Shown here one piece after another: positions 1 through 5,644 of a stretch of DNA of 5,802 nt (the stretch's first letter is position 1; each line of letters begins with the position of its first letter). The stretch comes from an uncultured Clostridia bacterium (lineage in GTDB: Bacteria; Bacillota_A; Clostridia; Christensenellales; Aristaeellaceae): the NCBI GenBank assembly GCA_947166205.1, contig CAMVDI010000118.1, forward strand, positions 1 to 5,802. Direction: 5' to 3'. Made by a program: the position numbers and the translations under genes. The notes below the pieces were generated by a model. It saw only the letters and a program-made list of their open reading frames with translations, did no database searches and was not told the DNA's origin.

Positions 1-22
1 AAACAAGCTCCATGTTGGTTCT

Positions 23-51
23 TTGTATCTCTTCCGATTCTGTGGTATACT
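23..51 (+). promoter_or_regulatory. Probable sigma-A promoter with extended -10 for the NusG-II/Gx operon
   Basis: The -10 hexamer TATACT lies at 46-51 and is preceded by TG one base upstream (43-44), which makes an extended -10 element. A weak -35 (TTGTAT, 23-28) sits 17 bases upstream. The extended -10 would compensate for the poor -35. Transcription would start near position 58, giving a leader of about 70 bases before the lipoprotein start codon. This is a motif match only. Confidence 0.55.
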
Positions 52-60
52 GATCCGGTT

Positions 61-89
61 CCCCGGGTAAGCGGGTTTCCGGCCCGGGG
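61..89 (+). other. GC-rich hairpin in the 5' leader
   Basis: CCCCGGG at 61-67 is the exact reverse complement of CCCGGGG at 83-89, with a 15-base loop between them. The hairpin lies just after the predicted transcription start and about 30 bases before the ribosome binding site AGGAGG (120-125). No T-tract follows, so it is not an intrinsic terminator. It may stabilise the 5' end of the mRNA. No known riboswitch or T-box pattern was recognised. Confidence 0.45.
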
Positions 90-129
90 CGGAAGAAATG
101 ACCGACCGGTCTGGCGGACAGGAGGAAAG

Positions 130-654
130 ATGCGCGTGCGTTCAGTCCTGAAAAAGGCGGGATTCCCTGTTCTCTGCGGAATCCTGTGCTTCCTGCTGGC
201 CGGGTGCGGCGCGCCGGAAGGTTCCGGCCCCGTGCCCGGGGCGGCCGTCTCCCCGGCTCCGGGGGAAACCGGCGCCGGGGCCGCGCAGGTCCGGGCGGAG
301 GAGTCCGCGGCCCCCTCCGGGATCCAGGTTTTCCTGGATGAGGAGCTCTGGTCCGGGGATCCAGGGGCCGGGGTTTCCGCGGAGGATCTGACGGTTTATA
401 TCACCCACGGCGGAGAACTGCTGATCTCCCTTCCCTTTTCTGAAAACCATATCGTCACCGTGCGCCAGCCGGACGGGTCCGAGAACACGGTCATGCTGAC
501 CGGGTCCCTGGTCCGGATGATGGACGCCAACTGCAGCAATCACGACTGCGTGGATATGGGGGAGGTGACCCGCGAAAACCTCGCCGGGCGGATTCTGGGC
601 GGGTTCATCGTCTGCCTGCCTCATGAAATCATTGTGGAAGTACGGGAGCCATAG
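130..654 (+). CDS. NusG domain II-containing lipoprotein
   Basis: This 174-residue protein is probably exported and lipid-anchored. Basic residues at the N-terminus are followed by a hydrophobic stretch (about 11-25) and a lipobox LAGC with the modifiable cysteine at 26. Residues 27-65 form a Gly/Ala/Pro/Glu-rich linker that tethers the folded part to the membrane. Residues about 87-174 match the NusG domain II family found in Firmicutes, with the hallmark cysteines C135 and C140 followed by the CLPH motif at 162-165. Despite the name, such proteins are not transcription factors: they lack the NGN domain and sit outside the membrane. Their biochemical role is not established. The ATG has AGGAGG four bases upstream. 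The next gene begins nine bases after the stop, so the two are cotranscribed. In Clostridia, I recall this pairing occurring often near flavinylation or Rnf-type genes; none is visible here. Confidence 0.85.
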   Translation: MRVRSVLKKAGFPVLCGILCFLLAGCGAPEGSGPVPGAAVSPAPGETGAGAAQVRAEESAAPSGIQVFLDEELWSGDPGAGVSAEDLTVYITHGGELLISLPFSENHIVTVRQPDGSENTVMLTGSLVRMMDANCSNHDCVDMGEVTRENLAGRILGGFIVCLPHEIIVEVREP

Positions 655-663
655 GGAGATCCG

Positions 664-1377
664 ATGAAGAAAGAGACTAGGAAATCCAGGGCTGACAGGG
701 TCGCGCTCTTTGGCTTGCTGACGGCCCTTTCCCTGGTGCTGGGATGGCTGGACCGGGCCGTTCCCCTCAGCGCGCTGCTGGGCGGCGCGGTTCCCGGGAT
801 CAAGCTGGGGCTCGCCAACACCGTCCTGCTCTATGCGGTATACATGATGGACTGGCGGGCCAGCCTGCTGCTCATGCTGGTCAAGGTCCTCCTTTCCGGT
901 TTTCTCTTTGGTTCCCCCAGCGCCATGCTGTTCAGCCTGGCCGGCGGCACCCTGAGCCTGCTGGTCATGCTGGGGATCCGGAAGCGTCCCGCGCCGGCCG
1001 CACTGCTCATCTCCCTGATCTCCCTGGCCAGCGCCTCGGCCCTCTTTCTCCGGGGCCGGCCCCTTCAGGGGTCCCTGCTCTGGTGCGCAGTGCTGATCGT
1101 CCTGGCCGCCTTCTTCGCGCTGGCCGCCTTCTTCGTCATCCGGAGGCATCCGGAGGAGGGCATCCTGGGCACCTCCCTCGCCGGTGCCGTCGCCCACAAT
1201 CTGGGGCAGGTACTGGTATCCAGCGCGGTGCTGCGCACGCCCCAGCTGCTCTATACCTATCTGCCCATGCTGGCGGGCGTCGGCGCCGCGGTCGGGTGTC
1301 TGACCGGGGTCGTGGCCCGGCGGGTCTTCCGGGCGCTTCACAGAATTCCTGACGGCGGAGCGGCGCCGCGGCGGTAA
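664..1377 (+). CDS. Gx transporter family protein (HepT-like integral membrane protein), enlarged
   Basis: This 237-residue polytopic membrane protein belongs to the Gx family, often annotated as heptaprenyl diphosphate synthase component I. That name probably comes from gene neighbourhood and not from enzymology. Family marks are the IKLGLAN segment (46-52), the LVKVLLSGFLFGSPSAMLF region (72-90) that includes the SGxLFG loop, SLAGGTLSLLVM (91-102), and the AGAVAHNLGQ motif (173-182) followed by a TPQLLYTYLP segment. The resemblance to energy-coupling-factor S-component folds suggests small-molecule uptake, but the substrate is unknown. Usual members are about 160-190 residues. Here about 58 extra residues (106-163) separate the two conserved halves and could add two membrane helices (about 112-129 and 137-159). 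AGGGAG (653-658) overlaps the stop of the lipoprotein gene and serves as ribosome binding site, so translational coupling is likely. The tail is short and basic. No intrinsic terminator with a T-tract follows the stop. Confidence 0.85.
   Translation: MKKETRKSRADRVALFGLLTALSLVLGWLDRAVPLSALLGGAVPGIKLGLANTVLLYAVYMMDWRASLLLMLVKVLLSGFLFGSPSAMLFSLAGGTLSLLVMLGIRKRPAPAALLISLISLASASALFLRGRPLQGSLLWCAVLIVLAAFFALAAFFVIRRHPEEGILGTSLAGAVAHNLGQVLVSSAVLRTPQLLYTYLPMLAGVGAAVGCLTGVVARRVFRALHRIPDGGAAPRR
1102..1135 (+). repeat. 18-bp in-frame tandem duplication inside the Gx gene
   Basis: The 16-mer CTGGCCGCCTTCTTCG occurs at 1102-1117 and again at 1120-1135, a period of 18 bases. It encodes LAAFFA followed by LAAFFV within the hydrophobic segment at about residues 147-158. 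The duplication keeps the frame and lengthens a putative membrane helix by six residues. It lies within the stretch that appears extra relative to typical family members. Confidence 0.85.
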
Positions 1378-1388
1378 GCCGGGGCGGC

Positions 1389-1437
1389 ACGGGGCGTCCG
1401 GGGAGCCGCGGCTCAACGGGACGGGAGCGTCCGGGGA
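1389..1437 (+). repeat. Imperfect direct repeat between the Gx and LOR genes
   Basis: ACGGGGCGTCCGGGGA (1389-1404) recurs as ACGGGAGCGTCCGGGGA (1421-1437), identical except for one inserted base. A short palindrome AGCCGCGGCT (1404-1413) lies between the copies. The repeat ends 17 bases before the -35 box of the next gene, so a regulator site is possible. It could equally be chance in GC-rich intergenic DNA. Confidence 0.5.
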
Positions 1438-1454
1438 ATTGATCAGGCTCATCA

Positions 1455-1483
1455 TTGACACGCCGGGAAAACCGGACTATATT
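1455..1483 (+). promoter_or_regulatory. Near-consensus sigma-A promoter for the LOR family gene
   Basis: A perfect -35 TTGACA (1455-1460) and a -10 TATATT (1478-1483, five of six consensus bases) are separated by exactly 17 bases. Transcription would start near 1490, giving a leader of about 25 bases. This is the strongest promoter match in the window and makes the LOR gene its own transcription unit. It also argues against the longer reading frame that would begin at the TTG inside the -35 box. Confidence 0.85.
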
Positions 1484-1497
1484 CTTCTCAGATTCTG

Positions 1498-1505
1498 AAA
1501 GGAGG
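1498..1505 (+). promoter_or_regulatory. Ribosome binding site fixing the LOR start
   Basis: AAAGGAGG lies nine bases upstream of the ATG at 1515. It selects that ATG over an in-frame TTG at 1455, which lies upstream of the expected transcription start. Confidence 0.85.
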
Positions 1506-1514
1506 TATATTTCC

Positions 1515-2126
1515 ATGGGCGTTTTTTCAAAGCATCTTCGCTACAGGGAAGCCGGTGAGGAAGCCAACGTGAACAACGTGGCCATGTTCGGGACCCCTGT
1601 CCGTTCCCTCTTTACAACCTCAAAGGTTTTAACCCTGCACAAGGCCACGGAGATCACCGATGAGAACGGAAACGTGGTCTACCGTTCCTGGACCAAGTTT
1701 CCCTCCCTGCATGACAAAACGGATATCACCGACAGCAGCGGGGCCCAGGTGGCCCATATCGAACGGAAGTTTTTCACCCTCCATGAGCGGCATTTTGTCA
1801 CCATGGCGGACGGAAAGGAATTCCAGCTTTCCAATGAGCTCTGGCATATCGTCCGGGATGTGACCAACATCGAGGGGCTGGGCTGGGTCCTGCGCGGAAA
1901 CATCGCCGAGCTGAACTTCGAGCTTTATGACGGGGCGGGAGAGATCATCGCCAACATCAGCCAGAAGTTCTTCTCCCTCCATGACAAGTACTGCGTGGAT
2001 ATCTATCAGGCGGATCAGGAGAAGACCGTTGTGGCCATCCTGGTGGCCCTGCAGCATATGATCAGGGATCGGGAGGCCAGCCGTTCCTCCTCCGGCAGCT
2101 TCTCCTCCTCTTCGTCCTCCAGCTGA
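1515..2126 (+). CDS. LURP-one-related (LOR/Tubby-like) family protein with poly-serine tail
   Basis: This 203-residue cytosolic protein resembles the LURP-one-related family, which includes bacterial YxjI-type proteins. Members fold as a Tubby-like beta-barrel around a C-terminal helix; the bacterial function is not known, although lipid binding has been suggested from the Tubby relationship. The sequence is built of repeated strand-turn units with the pattern K-x-F/L-x-L-H: KVLTLHKATEITDENG (37-52), KFPSLHDKTDITDSSG (61-76), KFFTLHERHFVTMADG (85-100) and KFFSLHDKYCVDIYQAD (151-167). A hydrophobic segment VVAILVALQHMI (172-183) fits the central helix. Residues 189-203 then form a low-complexity tail of nearly all serine (SRSSSGSFSSSSSSS), likely disordered. 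There is no signal peptide. The gene is monocistronic, with its own promoter and terminator. The family call rests on the repeat pattern and the overall layout. Confidence 0.8.
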   Translation: MGVFSKHLRYREAGEEANVNNVAMFGTPVRSLFTTSKVLTLHKATEITDENGNVVYRSWTKFPSLHDKTDITDSSGAQVAHIERKFFTLHERHFVTMADGKEFQLSNELWHIVRDVTNIEGLGWVLRGNIAELNFELYDGAGEIIANISQKFFSLHDKYCVDIYQADQEKTVVAILVALQHMIRDREASRSSSGSFSSSSSSS

Positions 2127-2160
2127 CCCGCCGCCCCCAGGCCCGTTTTCGTCTCCTTCC

Positions 2161-2183
2161 GATCCGCCCCTCCGGGCCGGATC
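2161..2183. other. Hairpin-forming inverted repeat downstream of the LOR gene
   Basis: GATCCG (2161-2166) pairs with CGGATC (2178-2183). After one C-C mismatch, CCC (2168-2170) pairs with GGG (2174-2176) around a TCC loop. No T-tract follows on either strand, so it is not a canonical terminator. It may protect the 3' end of the LOR mRNA. Apart from this, nothing was found between 2127 and 2268. Confidence 0.4.
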
Positions 2184-2268
2184 AGGCAGGGAGCGTCCCG
2201 CGGAACCGCCGGGAAGGGATGGGCAGGGCCCCATGGGAAACAAGGACGGGCACATGCCATTCCTCCGC

Positions 2269-2324
2269 AAAAAACCGGGTAAGACGCAGGTATTCATCCT
2301 GACATCTTATCCGGTTGTTTTTTT
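2269..2324. terminator. Bidirectional intrinsic terminator shared by convergent units
   Basis: AACCGGGTAAGA (2273-2284) pairs with TCTTATCCGGTT (2305-2316) over 12 base pairs with one G-T wobble. Inside the 20-base loop, CAGG (2287-2290) can pair with CCTG (2298-2301). Seven T (2318-2324) follow on the plus strand. Six A (2269-2274) precede the stem, giving a U6 tract for minus-strand transcripts. It can therefore end both the LOR transcript and the ABC importer transcript. Confidence 0.85.
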
Positions 2325-2326
2325 GC

Positions 2327-2355
2327 CTGACCGTCCGCCCTCCGGCGAAGGTCAG
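2327..2355. other. Inverted repeat between the last small gene and the terminator
   Basis: CTGACC (2327-2332) pairs with GGTCAG (2350-2355), and inside it CGCC (2336-2339) pairs with GGCG (2344-2347). In the minus-strand transcript it lies 22 bases after the stop of the 50-residue gene and just before the terminator hairpin. It could form a tandem 3' structure with it. There is no U-tract of its own. Confidence 0.4.
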
Positions 2356-2377
2356 CCGTTCTGATTGGGATGATTTG

Positions 2378-2530
2378 TCATTTCCAGCCCTGGGAGGAGA
2401 GCGCGCTGGAAAGCTGGGGTCCCCCGGACAGCCGGGCAAGCACATAAATCGTGCAGGCCAGCACAGCGGCCGTCACGATCAGCATCACCACGGTTCCCCC
2501 CGAGACCCCTCTCCGCCGTCTTCCGCTCAT
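2378..2530 (-). CDS. Small single-helix membrane protein, 50 residues (unrecognised)
   Basis: I do not recognise a family. The protein has a basic N-terminus (MSGRRRRG), one hydrophobic segment (about residues 13-33, TVVMLIVTAAVLACTIYVLA), and a short polar Ser/Gly/Gln tail ending in GWK. The positive-inside rule predicts the N-terminus in the cytosol and the C-terminus outside. It is the last gene of the ABC importer operon, 64 bases after the 38-residue gene and just before the terminator. The start is less certain than for its neighbour: AAAGGGG sits eight bases upstream of the ATG, with a better AGGAG farther up. A three-codon reading frame (ATG at 2538) ends by overlapping this ATG. The frame is open further upstream but no convincing alternative start was seen. 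Codon choice is GC-rich, like the neighbours. It is a likely real but undescribed microprotein. Confidence 0.68.
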   Translation of the reverse strand: MSGRRRRGVSGGTVVMLIVTAAVLACTIYVLARLSGGPQLSSALSSQGWK

Positions 2531-2594
2531 GCGCGCATCCCCTTTCTTCTCCTGTCCGCCGCTCTGTTGCGTGCCGCTCCGGGACCGGTTCAGG

Positions 2595-2711
2595 TTACCA
2601 GACCTGGCACAGAATCGCGGCGGTGATCACCGAGATGACCATGACTCCGGCAATCACCAGCGCGATCATCCGGGTCGCCCGCTGTTTCCGGCTCTGCTTC
2701 TGTGTGCTCAT
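2595..2711 (-). CDS. Small single-helix membrane protein, 38 residues (unrecognised)
   Basis: I do not recognise a family. A strongly basic N-terminus (MSTQKQSRKQRATR) is followed by one hydrophobic helix (about residues 15-35, from MIALVIAGVM to ITAAILC), and the chain ends at once with QVW. Topology should be N-in, with almost nothing outside the membrane. The case that this is a real gene is strong. AAGGAGG lies six bases before the ATG, within the last permease codons, and the ATG overlaps the permease TGA as ATGA, the classic arrangement for translational coupling. Expression is therefore probably tied to the permease in the same membrane. Small subunits of this kind (for example AcrZ, KdpF, CydX) stabilise or tune larger complexes; a similar role here is inference. 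Its layout resembles that of the 50-residue neighbour, though the sequences are not clearly homologous. Confidence 0.8.
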   Translation of the reverse strand: MSTQKQSRKQRATRMIALVIAGVMVISVITAAILCQVW

Positions 2712-4618
2712 GCCCTGCCTCCTTCAATCTTCTTCCGTGTATAGTGGGGAAGCCGGGCCAGCAGCTGCCTGCGTTTCGCCCGCCTTTCCAGCCGTTCGCC
2801 CAGATCCCGGGCGCCCACGCCGTAGACCAGGTACAGGATCAGTCCGGAAACCAGCATGATGAATACGGTGGACGCGCATCGCCGCCCAGAGGCGTTCATG
2901 TTCATGCCGTCCCGTCCCTCTTCGGCGCACATGCTCTGAATCACCATGGCGTAGGAGGTGCCGAAGCTGGAATGGAAGGTGGCGCTCATGTCGTATTCGG
3001 TGAACAGGGAGTTGAAGTTCAGCGCGAAGACGGCCAGGACGCTGGGCAGCACGATGGGCAGTTTCACCCGCAGGAAGGTCACCAGCGGACTGGCCCCCAG
3101 ATTCCGGGCCGCGTCCTCCAGCTCATCGTCAATGGCGTAGAACGCGGCCTTCACCATCCGCAGGGCGAATGGCAGTTTGACCACCGTATAGGCCATGACG
3201 ATGAGGAATCGCACGTTTTCGGCGAAATACAGGTTGTTTCCGAACACGTACCAGACGTTCTGGTTGAAGAAAATACGGAAACTGTAGCAGATCAGGATCG
3301 TCGGCAGCAGCCAGGGGAAGAGCAGACAGCCCTCCACGACCGCGGCCCGCTTCCTGTTCCTGTGCTTGAAGATATAGTTGACCGCCGCCACCACGATGAC
3401 GCAGGCCAGGGCGGCGGCCAGCGCGGAAAGGACGAAGCTGAGCCGGATGCCGCCCAGGGTCTTCTCGTTGGCGAAAACGCCGGAAATGGCGTCGGGCCGG
3501 ATTTTGGTTTTTCCCCGGGAGGTCAGATAGGAGTAGTCCTGGGAGCCGAAGAAGTTGACCAGCGTCCAGTCGGAAAAGTTCAGCGTCTTGGATTTGATCG
3601 CCTGCCAGTTCTGGAAGGAGAAAATGACGATCATTACGACGGGCGTCATATAGATGATGAAAAGCACATAGGCGTAGATATGCGCCAGCACGTTGACCGC
3701 GGGATTCTGGATCTTCTGTTTGACCAGCCTGGCCTTGGTCTTGCTGACGGAAAGATAATGCCCCTTCCGTTCATAATGGTTCAGAACCGTCAGAAGCACG
3801 ATGGTGAACATGGCCAAGATGATGGACAGCAGCGCGGCCCGGGCCTGGGGAAAGGCTTCGTCCGTGACCGAGGAACCCGCCAGACGGACGATCTCCGGGT
3901 TGATGGAGTTGTACCCCAGCAGGGTCGGCGCGGACATGGCGCAAAGGCCCGTGATGAACGTCATCACCGTCAGGGAAAACAGCGTCGGCAGCAGCGTGGG
4001 CATGACGACCCTGAACAGCACCTTGAAGGGCTTCGCGCCCAGGTTTCTGGCCGCCTCCACCGTGTTGTAGTCAATCCCCCGGATGGCGTTGCGCAGGAAA
4101 AGCGCGTGGTTGGAGGTGCAGGCGAAGGTCATGGTGAACAGCACGGCGCTGAAGCCGGAGAACCATTGCCGGTCCATGGTGGGAACATACCGGAGCAGCC
4201 AGTTGGGCAGGATGCCGTCCTTGTCATAGAGGAACTGGTATCCGGTCACCAGCGCGACGCCGGAATAGATCAGGGTGGTCATGTATCCCAGCCGGAGAAT
4301 CTTCGCCCCCTTGATGTCAAAGTACTCCGTCAGCAGCACGATGCTGATGCCCACCACGTTGACCGTCACCACCAGGCACACCGCCAGCTTCAGGGAATTC
4401 ATCACGAAGCTGGGCATATTCCCGGCGAAGAAGAAGCGGATCACCGCGAAGGGATCCAGGTTCCCGGCCGCGTCCCGGGTGCCGAAGACGGATGTCAGGG
4501 TATTCAGGCAGGGGATCACCATGAATCCCAGAAACAGATACAGGAAGAGGACACCGCCGAAAATCCTGTACAGCAGGGAGAGGTCCGCCTTCCCTTTGGG
4601 TTTGAGAGTCGCCTGCAT
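2708..4618 (-). CDS. ABC importer permease, fused double-domain (FbpB/AfuB type)
   Basis: This 636-residue integral membrane protein carries two binding-protein-dependent transport permease domains in one chain, so a single polypeptide could supply the whole translocation channel. About twelve hydrophobic segments are visible, at roughly 15-38, 72-98, 108-130, 155-178, 205-230, 260-280, 308-335, 392-416, 428-450, 468-488, 518-540 and 582-602. Each half has the EAA loop that docks on the ATPase: VEAARNLGAKPFKVLFRVVM at 187-206 and LEDAARNLGASPLVTFLRVK at 500-519, sharing an identical AARNLGA core. The two-domain layout matches ferric-iron (FbpB/AfuB) and some phosphonate or thiamine permeases. 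At 636 residues it is longer than many. Part of the excess is the extracytoplasmic stretch 338-390 and a basic C-terminal tail (602-636). The start is supported by GAGG seven bases upstream, overlapping the ATPase stop. The substrate is not determined. Confidence 0.9.
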   Translation of the reverse strand: MQATLKPKGKADLSLLYRIFGGVLFLYLFLGFMVIPCLNTLTSVFGTRDAAGNLDPFAVIRFFFAGNMPSFVMNSLKLAVCLVVTVNVVGISIVLLTEYFDIKGAKILRLGYMTTLIYSGVALVTGYQFLYDKDGILPNWLLRYVPTMDRQWFSGFSAVLFTMTFACTSNHALFLRNAIRGIDYNTVEAARNLGAKPFKVLFRVVMPTLLPTLFSLTVMTFITGLCAMSAPTLLGYNSINPEIVRLAGSSVTDEAFPQARAALLSIILAMFTIVLLTVLNHYERKGHYLSVSKTKARLVKQKIQNPAVNVLAHIYAYVLFIIYMTPVVMIVIFSFQNWQAIKSKTLNFSDWTLVNFFGSQDYSYLTSRGKTKIRPDAISGVFANEKTLGGIRLSFVLSALAAALACVIVVAAVNYIFKHRNRKRAAVVEGCLLFPWLLPTILICYSFRIFFNQNVWYVFGNNLYFAENVRFLIVMAYTVVKLPFALRMVKAAFYAIDDELEDAARNLGASPLVTFLRVKLPIVLPSVLAVFALNFNSLFTEYDMSATFHSSFGTSYAMVIQSMCAEEGRDGMNMNASGRRCASTVFIMLVSGLILYLVYGVGARDLGERLERRAKRRQLLARLPHYTRKKIEGGRA

Positions 4619-4627
4619 ATCCGCGCC

Positions 4628-5644
4628 TCACTTTCCGGCCGGGTAGCTCATCACGTCGGAGGGATGGATCCCCACCGTGACTGTTTCGCCCGGTTCGTAG
4701 ATATTGATGCCGTCGTTCTTTTCAATGACCTTGACGGTCTGCCCGCAGGCCCGGATATAGTATTTGATGTAAAGGCCGTAGTACTCTCTGCTTTCGATGA
4801 CGCCTTCCGTCCGGAATTCCTCCGCGTCCCCGGGGCGGTTGACCCGGATGCGCTCCAGCCGGATAAAATGATGCAGGCCGGGATCCAGTTTCAGCCCCTC
4901 CGTCATGCCCTGCTCCAGCCGGTTGATGTCTCCGATGAAGTTGGCGACAAACTCCGTCCGGGAGAAATTGTAGACTTCGTTCGGTGTGCCGATCTGCTCG
5001 ATATAGCCCTTGTTGAACACGGCGATCCGGTCGCTCAGCGTCAGGGCTTCCTCCTGATCGTGGGTCACGTAGATGGTGGTGATGCCGAAGTCCTTCTGCA
5101 TCTTCTTCAGCTCGTTCCGCAGCTGAACCCGCAGCTTGGCATCCAGGTTGCTCAGCGGTTCATCCATGCAGATGATGGCCGGCTCCGTCACCAGCGCCCG
5201 GGCGATGGCCACCCGCTGCTGCTGGCCGCCGGAGAGCTGGCTGACCGCCTTGGCCAGCTGTTCCGCGCTCAGATCCACCTTCCGCGCGATGGCGTTCACC
5301 TTTTCCTCGATCTCCGGCTTCTTCAGCTCTTTGATCTTCAGGCCGAAGGCGATATTGTCATGCACGGTCATGGTCGGAAACAGCGCGTAGCTCTGGAACA
5401 CGATGCCGATGTTCCGCTTTTCGATGGGAACATGGGTGATATCAACGGTGATATCCTCCCCGCTCATGGAGACCGTGCCGGATACAGGCTCTATAAAGCC
5501 CGTAATCGTCCGCAGCGTGGTGGTCTTGCCGCATCCGCTGGGTCCCAGGAAGGTGAAGAACTCCCCTTCCTCCACGTGCACGTTGATGGTGTGCAGCGCC
5601 TCAAAGTCTCCGCACCTGACGACGATGTCCTTCAGCTGAATCAA
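4628..5644 (-). CDS. ABC importer ATP-binding protein (FbpC/PotA type)
   Basis: This 338-residue cytosolic ATPase powers the adjacent permease. All nucleotide-binding motifs are intact: Walker [10 protein letters not shown] (34-42), Q-loop glutamine 84 in VFQSYALFP, signature LSGGQQQRV (137-145), Walker B IICMDEP (157-163), D-loop SNLD (165-168) and switch histidine 195 in YVTHDQEEA. Residues from about 243 onward form a C-terminal beta-rich TOBE-type regulatory domain, as in iron, polyamine and sugar importer ATPases. The start codon is TTG: no ATG is in place, alignment to the usual MIxLKDI opening fits residue 1, and GGAGAGG lies seven bases upstream. Nine bases separate its TGA from the permease ATG, in the same reading frame. 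The gene lies 116 bases after the putative binding-protein gene, beyond a terminator hairpin. The substrate class (iron, polyamine, phosphonate or thiamine) is open. Confidence 0.93.
   Translation of the reverse strand: MIQLKDIVVRCGDFEALHTINVHVEEGEFFTFLGPSGCGKTTTLRTITGFIEPVSGTVSMSGEDITVDITHVPIEKRNIGIVFQSYALFPTMTVHDNIAFGLKIKELKKPEIEEKVNAIARKVDLSAEQLAKAVSQLSGGQQQRVAIARALVTEPAIICMDEPLSNLDAKLRVQLRNELKKMQKDFGITTIYVTHDQEEALTLSDRIAVFNKGYIEQIGTPNEVYNFSRTEFVANFIGDINRLEQGMTEGLKLDPGLHHFIRLERIRVNRPGDAEEFRTEGVIESREYYGLYIKYYIRACGQTVKVIEKNDGINIYEPGETVTVGIHPSDVMSYPAGK

Noticed and set aside
114..125. 12-base identity (GGCGGACAGGAG) with the region upstream of the 50-residue gene (2549-2560, minus strand)
   Set aside because: Matches of this length are expected by chance in a window of this size on two strands, and half of it is simply Shine-Dalgarno sequence.
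98..151. 17-codon upstream frame overlapping the lipoprotein start
   Set aside because: It has only a weak ribosome site and no recognisable leader-peptide composition. The overlap with a well-placed AGGAGG for the main gene makes it probably incidental.
142..1461. A 439-codon minus-strand frame opposite the lipoprotein and Gx genes
   Set aside because: It is low-complexity, Gly/Gln/Pro/Arg-rich, lacks a ribosome site and covers two well-supported genes on the other strand.
1455..1514. N-terminal extension of the LOR protein from the TTG at 1455
   Set aside because: The TTG is part of the -35 box and lies upstream of the likely transcription start. The strong AAAGGAGG fits only the ATG at 1515.
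2161..2183. Hairpin considered as terminator of the LOR gene
   Set aside because: No T-tract on either strand; the 2269-2324 structure is a far better terminator.
2219..2302. 27-residue plus-strand frame after the LOR gene
   Set aside because: It runs into the terminator stem, has no hydrophobic or compositional signature, and its ribosome site is weak.
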